36,041 nucleotides of DNA from NCBI RefSeq assembly GCF_010233585.1, contig NZ_CP045997.1, forward strand, positions 10,188,463 to 10,224,503, in the 5' to 3' direction. The notes under the pieces were generated by a model, which worked only from the letters and a program-made list of their open reading frames with translations, did not search any database and was not told the origin of the DNA. Source of the DNA: Spirosoma endbachense. Its GTDB lineage: Bacteria > Bacteroidota > Bacteroidia > Cytophagales > Spirosomataceae. Below are positions 33,550 through 36,041 of this stretch, piece by piece. The position numbers and the translations under genes are program-made. The first letter of the stretch is position 1. Each line of letters begins with the position of its first letter.

Positions 33550-33822
33550 GAGGTAGTCGTTTTCCACCTTGAGTTGGCCAATTTGTTGAAACAAGGGGGC
33601 TTCGATCTGCTCCCGTTCGTAGTCTGCCATAGGCGAACTGACTAGCCCATTGAACAGCGTGGGTAAACCCTCTAAGGCTTGTTGCTTCCACTGAGTAATT
33701 TGAGTAGCATGAATACCGAATTCGCTGCTGAGTTGAGCCAGAGTTTTGTGCCCCTTTAATGTTTCCAGGACCACTTTGGTCTTGAAGTTTGCGTCGTGAA
33801 CACGCCGAGTTGATTTGGCCAT
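33526..33822 (-). CDS. IS3-family transposase OrfA
   Basis: The 98-residue protein starts MAKSTRRVHDANFKTKVVLE and has a helix-turn-helix (TLAQLSSEFGIHATQITQWK) that binds the element's ends. A coiled coil follows, ending QIGQLKVENDYLKKKLRTI. The overlap with orfB contains the A9 slippery run. Expression as the OrfAB fusion by -1 slippage is known for the family and inferred here. Confidence 0.92.
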   Translation of the reverse strand: MAKSTRRVHDANFKTKVVLETLKGHKTLAQLSSEFGIHATQITQWKQQALEGLPTLFNGLVSSPMADYEREQIEAPLFQQIGQLKVENDYLKKKLRTI

Positions 33823-33923
33823 GATTGGACATTTTGTAGGTCTAAGTTATTGGTTTTACACTTATCACTACTGTCCAACTTTAGGGGAGCACTATAGTAA
33901 GCCTCAATTTAGTACTCAATTAT

Positions 33924-34289
33924 ATGAAACCTATCCTTGTCGATTTCGATTCTGCTGACGTACCAGACTTGTTCAGTTATCAACCCGAAGATCCCGAGGT
34001 TTTTGGCTTCTCGCTTAACCTGGCTGTCGGAATTGAAGGACAAAAAGGAGCTGATAACTTTCAACTTATGGTTGCCACACCTAAGTACATTCAAAAAATG
34101 TATCCTAACCAAACATCTATCCTACTTCGACACTATCTCCTCGTATTTCGCTATGACTTCAATGAGATTCTGGATGTGATCAATGGATATATCCGCTCTA
34201 TTAACGAGGATATATGGGAAAAGGTGGGCGAAAAGGTAGGAAGGATAGCTCAATGGGAGTTTGAAGACTATAAACCCTATCAAAAATAG
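33924..34289 (+). CDS. Imm8-like immunity protein
   Basis: The 121-residue protein begins MKPILVDFDSADVPDLFSYQ and contains PEDPEVFGFSLNLAVGIEGQ and KGADNFQLMVATPKYIQ. The features FgfsL.laiG..g.kGad.Fql.V.TPkyi are the signature of the Imm8 family, which neutralises toxins of contact-dependent or polymorphic toxin systems. It is cytoplasmic. No cognate toxin is beside it, so it may be an orphan. The IS3 element sits 31 nt upstream and may have separated it from its own promoter. Confidence 0.82.
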   Translation: MKPILVDFDSADVPDLFSYQPEDPEVFGFSLNLAVGIEGQKGADNFQLMVATPKYIQKMYPNQTSILLRHYLLVFRYDFNEILDVINGYIRSINEDIWEKVGEKVGRIAQWEFEDYKPYQK

Positions 34290-34321
34290 CAGTTGTATAA
34301 TTGGCTATATGTAAAAGGACA

Positions 34322-34699
34322 TCACTGCGCCTTAAGAGCTCTTAAAAAATCTACAAAATTGCCACCCATTTCCCTAGAATAGCTATCGTCAATCATATCC
34401 AGTTCGTAGAATACCCGATCACGGACTCCATAGTGGAAATAGCCAGTCGAACCAATAATGACAAACTGCTTGTAAGGGTCATCATTAATTTGGTGCAATT
34501 CCGTCACTTCAAGTACATCAGCGATAGGCCATATTGATAGATAGTTGTCCCCAACAAGCCCATTTGCCCCATTATGTAATCTAATAAACGCCAAGTAGTC
34601 AGACGAAAGAACAGTGCTATATCGATCAGCCAGTCTGGAAAATGCCCCATTATCCGGCTTGTCATTCAGCGTAAGATTACTAATCAAGTCTTCGTACAT
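34322..34699 (-). CDS. SUKH / SMI1-KNR4 family immunity-type protein
   Basis: The 125-residue protein contains FSRLADRYSTVLSSDYLAFI with RLHNGANGLVGDNYLSIWPI (the lP.dYl.fl...nG.... signature). It continues ADVLEVTELHQI, KQFVIIGSTGYFHYGVRD and EMGGNFVDFLRALKAQ, matching the SUKH fold. These proteins act as immunity proteins against diverse nuclease and other toxins. GCACTTATACAAC (minus strand, 34726-34738) lies 26 nt upstream of the start. It is convergent with the Imm8-like gene (32 nt apart). Confidence 0.82.
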   Translation of the reverse strand: MYEDLISNLTLNDKPDNGAFSRLADRYSTVLSSDYLAFIRLHNGANGLVGDNYLSIWPIADVLEVTELHQINDDPYKQFVIIGSTGYFHYGVRDRVFYELDMIDDSYSREMGGNFVDFLRALKAQ

Positions 34700-34817
34700 A
34701 CTGATCTTGAAGGGGTGGATTTGCTGTTGTATAAGTGCCTTTACGTTAGTGAAATAAATCTAGAATCGGCAAGTGCACTCTCCTCTCAGTCAGGCTGACT
34801 TGAAAAAGTGCAAAATA

Positions 34818-35156
34818 CTATTTCGGATTGTGAAAGTATTCCCAAGCGTAACTCTCTATTTCCCCACTATTAGTAAGTTCGTTACCTGCCTCATTAAAGA
34901 GTTTATACATCTGCTGATTGTTGTCACCGATTGAAGCTTCGCCATCCAAACCTAACAAAACAGTATATAAAGCGTCTGTCAAGGCACCGTCGAGAATTTT
35001 ATATAAGGTACTCGTTTCACTACTATCTACATCTAATGACTCAATCATTTTGGCTATAGGAGAGCCAAAATATTCATCTTGAGAGGGACTAAAGTACCTT
35101 TTAAGGAGGTCGGTTTTTAGTTCATAAAAACCTTTCACAAAGTCTTCTTCTGGCAT
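34818..35156 (-). CDS. small protein, probable immunity-type (112 residues)
   Basis: The protein reads MPEEDFVKGFYELKTDLLKR, SPIAKMIESLDVDSSETSTL, YKILDGALTDALYTVLLGLD and ends ESYAWEYFHNPK. The acidic, helical layout with LDGaLTDalYt.LlGLDG.asiG is one I associate with small proteins near toxin-immunity loci, but I cannot name the family. No signal peptide. It lies in the same direction as the SUKH-like gene, 118 nt upstream of it. Confidence 0.6.
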   Translation of the reverse strand: MPEEDFVKGFYELKTDLLKRYFSPSQDEYFGSPIAKMIESLDVDSSETSTLYKILDGALTDALYTVLLGLDGEASIGDNNQQMYKLFNEAGNELTNSGEIESYAWEYFHNPK

Positions 35157-35222
35157 TGTTAATGGTGTATACGTGCAATTATGATAACTCAGTTTTGAGT
35201 ATTTTCAATGCTTTATATCGTA

Positions 35223-35978
35223 CTAATTACTAGACACGGCGTTATTTAAATCGTTTGGCTTGAATAAACGCTTTTCTTTTTTTGCTTTTATCAAGCAATG
35301 TAACCGAATTACAATCTCGTCTAGAGATGGATTTTTCATCTCTATCCATTCTTCTGCCTCCTTAAACTCTACTTCTGAGATTGATACATTGCTTAATTGG
35401 TATCCTTGAAACGTTAAAGTCGTCGCACTAATCCCACTTTTACCGTAAACAGGTAACCACCGTTGACTCGTGGCAAATACCCCCGCAAACAACAGTTTAG
35501 CTTTAACTTCTGGTAAGCCTGCTGTTAGGCAGGCTTCATAGAACATTCGATGCACCAAAAACCAGGGCTCTTTTTTGTAGTTACAGTAATAATTATGAAG
35601 GACCACTGCCTCCCGATAAGGTCCTGTTAGGGGCGAACCTACTTGCACCCACAGAGCCTTGGGGATAGACGAGTCGTCGATCAAAACACCCTTGGGTACT
35701 TGCCAAGTCTTTCCCTTAAAGTCAGTAAAGCCAAAGTCATTGAGGAGCCTCATTTTATGGTGATCACCTTCAGCGTCTATCCATTGAGCCACAACACTAC
35801 CTAAAAACTGTCCCTCACTTGGCGTCCAGCCAGACGCGCCTATTAACATAGGCACACAGCAAAAAAGTAGCCACTTCCGCAGCGTGTAATGTATGGTTAG
35901 TTCAGAGTGAGACACGTATGCTACTAGAATAGGTTTACAAAGGAGAACAGTACTGATTATCAGCCTGATATTGCACAT
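35223..35978 (-). CDS. DUF1353-family protein with N-terminal hydrophobic segment
   Basis: The core matches DUF1353: LLNDFGFTDFKGKTWQVPKG with VLIDDSSIPKALW, VGSPLTGPYREAVVLHNYYC, VHRMFYEACLTAG and QRWLPVYG. Conserved D, SIP, G..R.A..LHN(D)yyC and VHrMFYeaml residues are present, although the usual HD is HN here. The N-terminus is uncertain: ATG 35978 gives a 251-residue protein with two hydrophobic stretches. The GTG at codon 22 would leave one signal-like segment (RKWLLFCCVPMLIGASGW). The family's biochemical role is unknown; some members are phage-associated. It lies 66 nt upstream of the neighbouring small gene, on the same strand. Confidence 0.72.
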   Translation of the reverse strand: MCNIRLIISTVLLCKPILVAYVSHSELTIHYTLRKWLLFCCVPMLIGASGWTPSEGQFLGSVVAQWIDAEGDHHKMRLLNDFGFTDFKGKTWQVPKGVLIDDSSIPKALWVQVGSPLTGPYREAVVLHNYYCNYKKEPWFLVHRMFYEACLTAGLPEVKAKLLFAGVFATSQRWLPVYGKSGISATTLTFQGYQLSNVSISEVEFKEAEEWIEMKNPSLDEIVIRLHCLIKAKKEKRLFKPNDLNNAVSSN

Positions 35979-36041
35979 TTCCGAACCGTACTTTTTTGTA
36001 TGGGTACCATTTTAGTGGTGGATAGCCTTGACCTTGGTGAG

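Larger units (their letters stand above)
32618..33892 (-). mobile_element. IS3-family insertion sequence
   Basis: The ends are inverted repeats: left GTGCTCCCCAACTGTTGGAC from 32618; right, in reverse complement, GTGCTCCCCTAAAGTTGGAC ending at 33892. Both continue AGT.AGTG with small gaps. It contains orfA and orfB joined by a slippery A9. No clear 3-4 bp target duplication is seen in the flanks. It lies 100 bp from the IS256 element, in the same intergenic space. Confidence 0.82.

Noticed and set aside
1..36041. CRISPR arrays, tRNA or rRNA genes, replication origin
   Set aside because: No regularly spaced direct repeats with unique spacers, no cloverleaf or rRNA-like sequence and no origin features were seen on reading both strands. 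A dedicated scan was not possible.
24921..36041. Recombinase-associated acquired interbacterial defence cluster of the Bacteroidales type
   Set aside because: The gene content is similar, but no tyrosine recombinase is linked and the junction repeats are short. The comparison is kept only as an analogy.

Overview
The window looks like the chromosome of a Bacteroidota bacterium, most likely a Spirosoma-type member of the Cytophagales. This rests on the protein families, on TAnnTTTG-type promoter sequences and on the insertion-sequence types; no rRNA or other taxonomic marker is present. The overall character is an accessory region: moderately low GC, many single genes separated by long non-coding stretches, four insertion sequences, several broken genes and several families of short repeats.

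Left part (1-12,400). The window opens inside the 3' end of an ISL3-type element. It is followed by a single-domain response regulator, a secreted CocE-type hydrolase, a broken histidine kinase, a secreted DinB-like protein, a small membrane protein, an NAD-dependent epimerase-like protein and a secreted alpha/beta hydrolase. Next come several small hypothetical genes (including a 50-residue acidic one), a serine recombinase and a RibD/DHFR-like reductase. Gene remnants at 3369-3743, 4217-4418, 5749-5967 and 12110-12358 show ongoing decay.

Middle (12,362-24,700). A 778-residue protein of unknown function appears to contain three related beta-rich units. Two identical 10-bp palindromes lie upstream of it. 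An IS3-family element (15754-17222) carries two exact copies of one 16-nt GC-rich insertion inside its transposase, which is the strangest local signal in the window. A broken PAP2/acid phosphatase gene follows. Then come two paralogous membrane-anchored HELGH metallopeptidases on either side of a small multi-span membrane protein (18936-23597), and a cold-shock protein.

Right part (24,800-36,041). This is an island of small, mostly secreted, lipidated or immunity-type genes: three lipoproteins, an outer-membrane beta-barrel protein, a DUF7668-like protein, an Imm8-like protein, a SUKH (SMI1/KNR4)-like protein, a probable additional immunity-like protein and a DUF1353 protein. Short recurring sequences sit between the genes (CTTTTGCAACAGCCAC at gene ends, CACTTATACAMC before gene starts), and some genes are bracketed by inverted repeats. 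An IS256-family and an IS3-family element have both landed in one short divergent intergenic region here; the IS256 copy appears to have cut the first codons off a membrane protein gene. The organisation resembles an orphan-immunity or cassette-like array, but no dedicated recombinase lies beside it.

All calls come from reading sequence and translated motifs. No alignment, database search or folding calculation was run.
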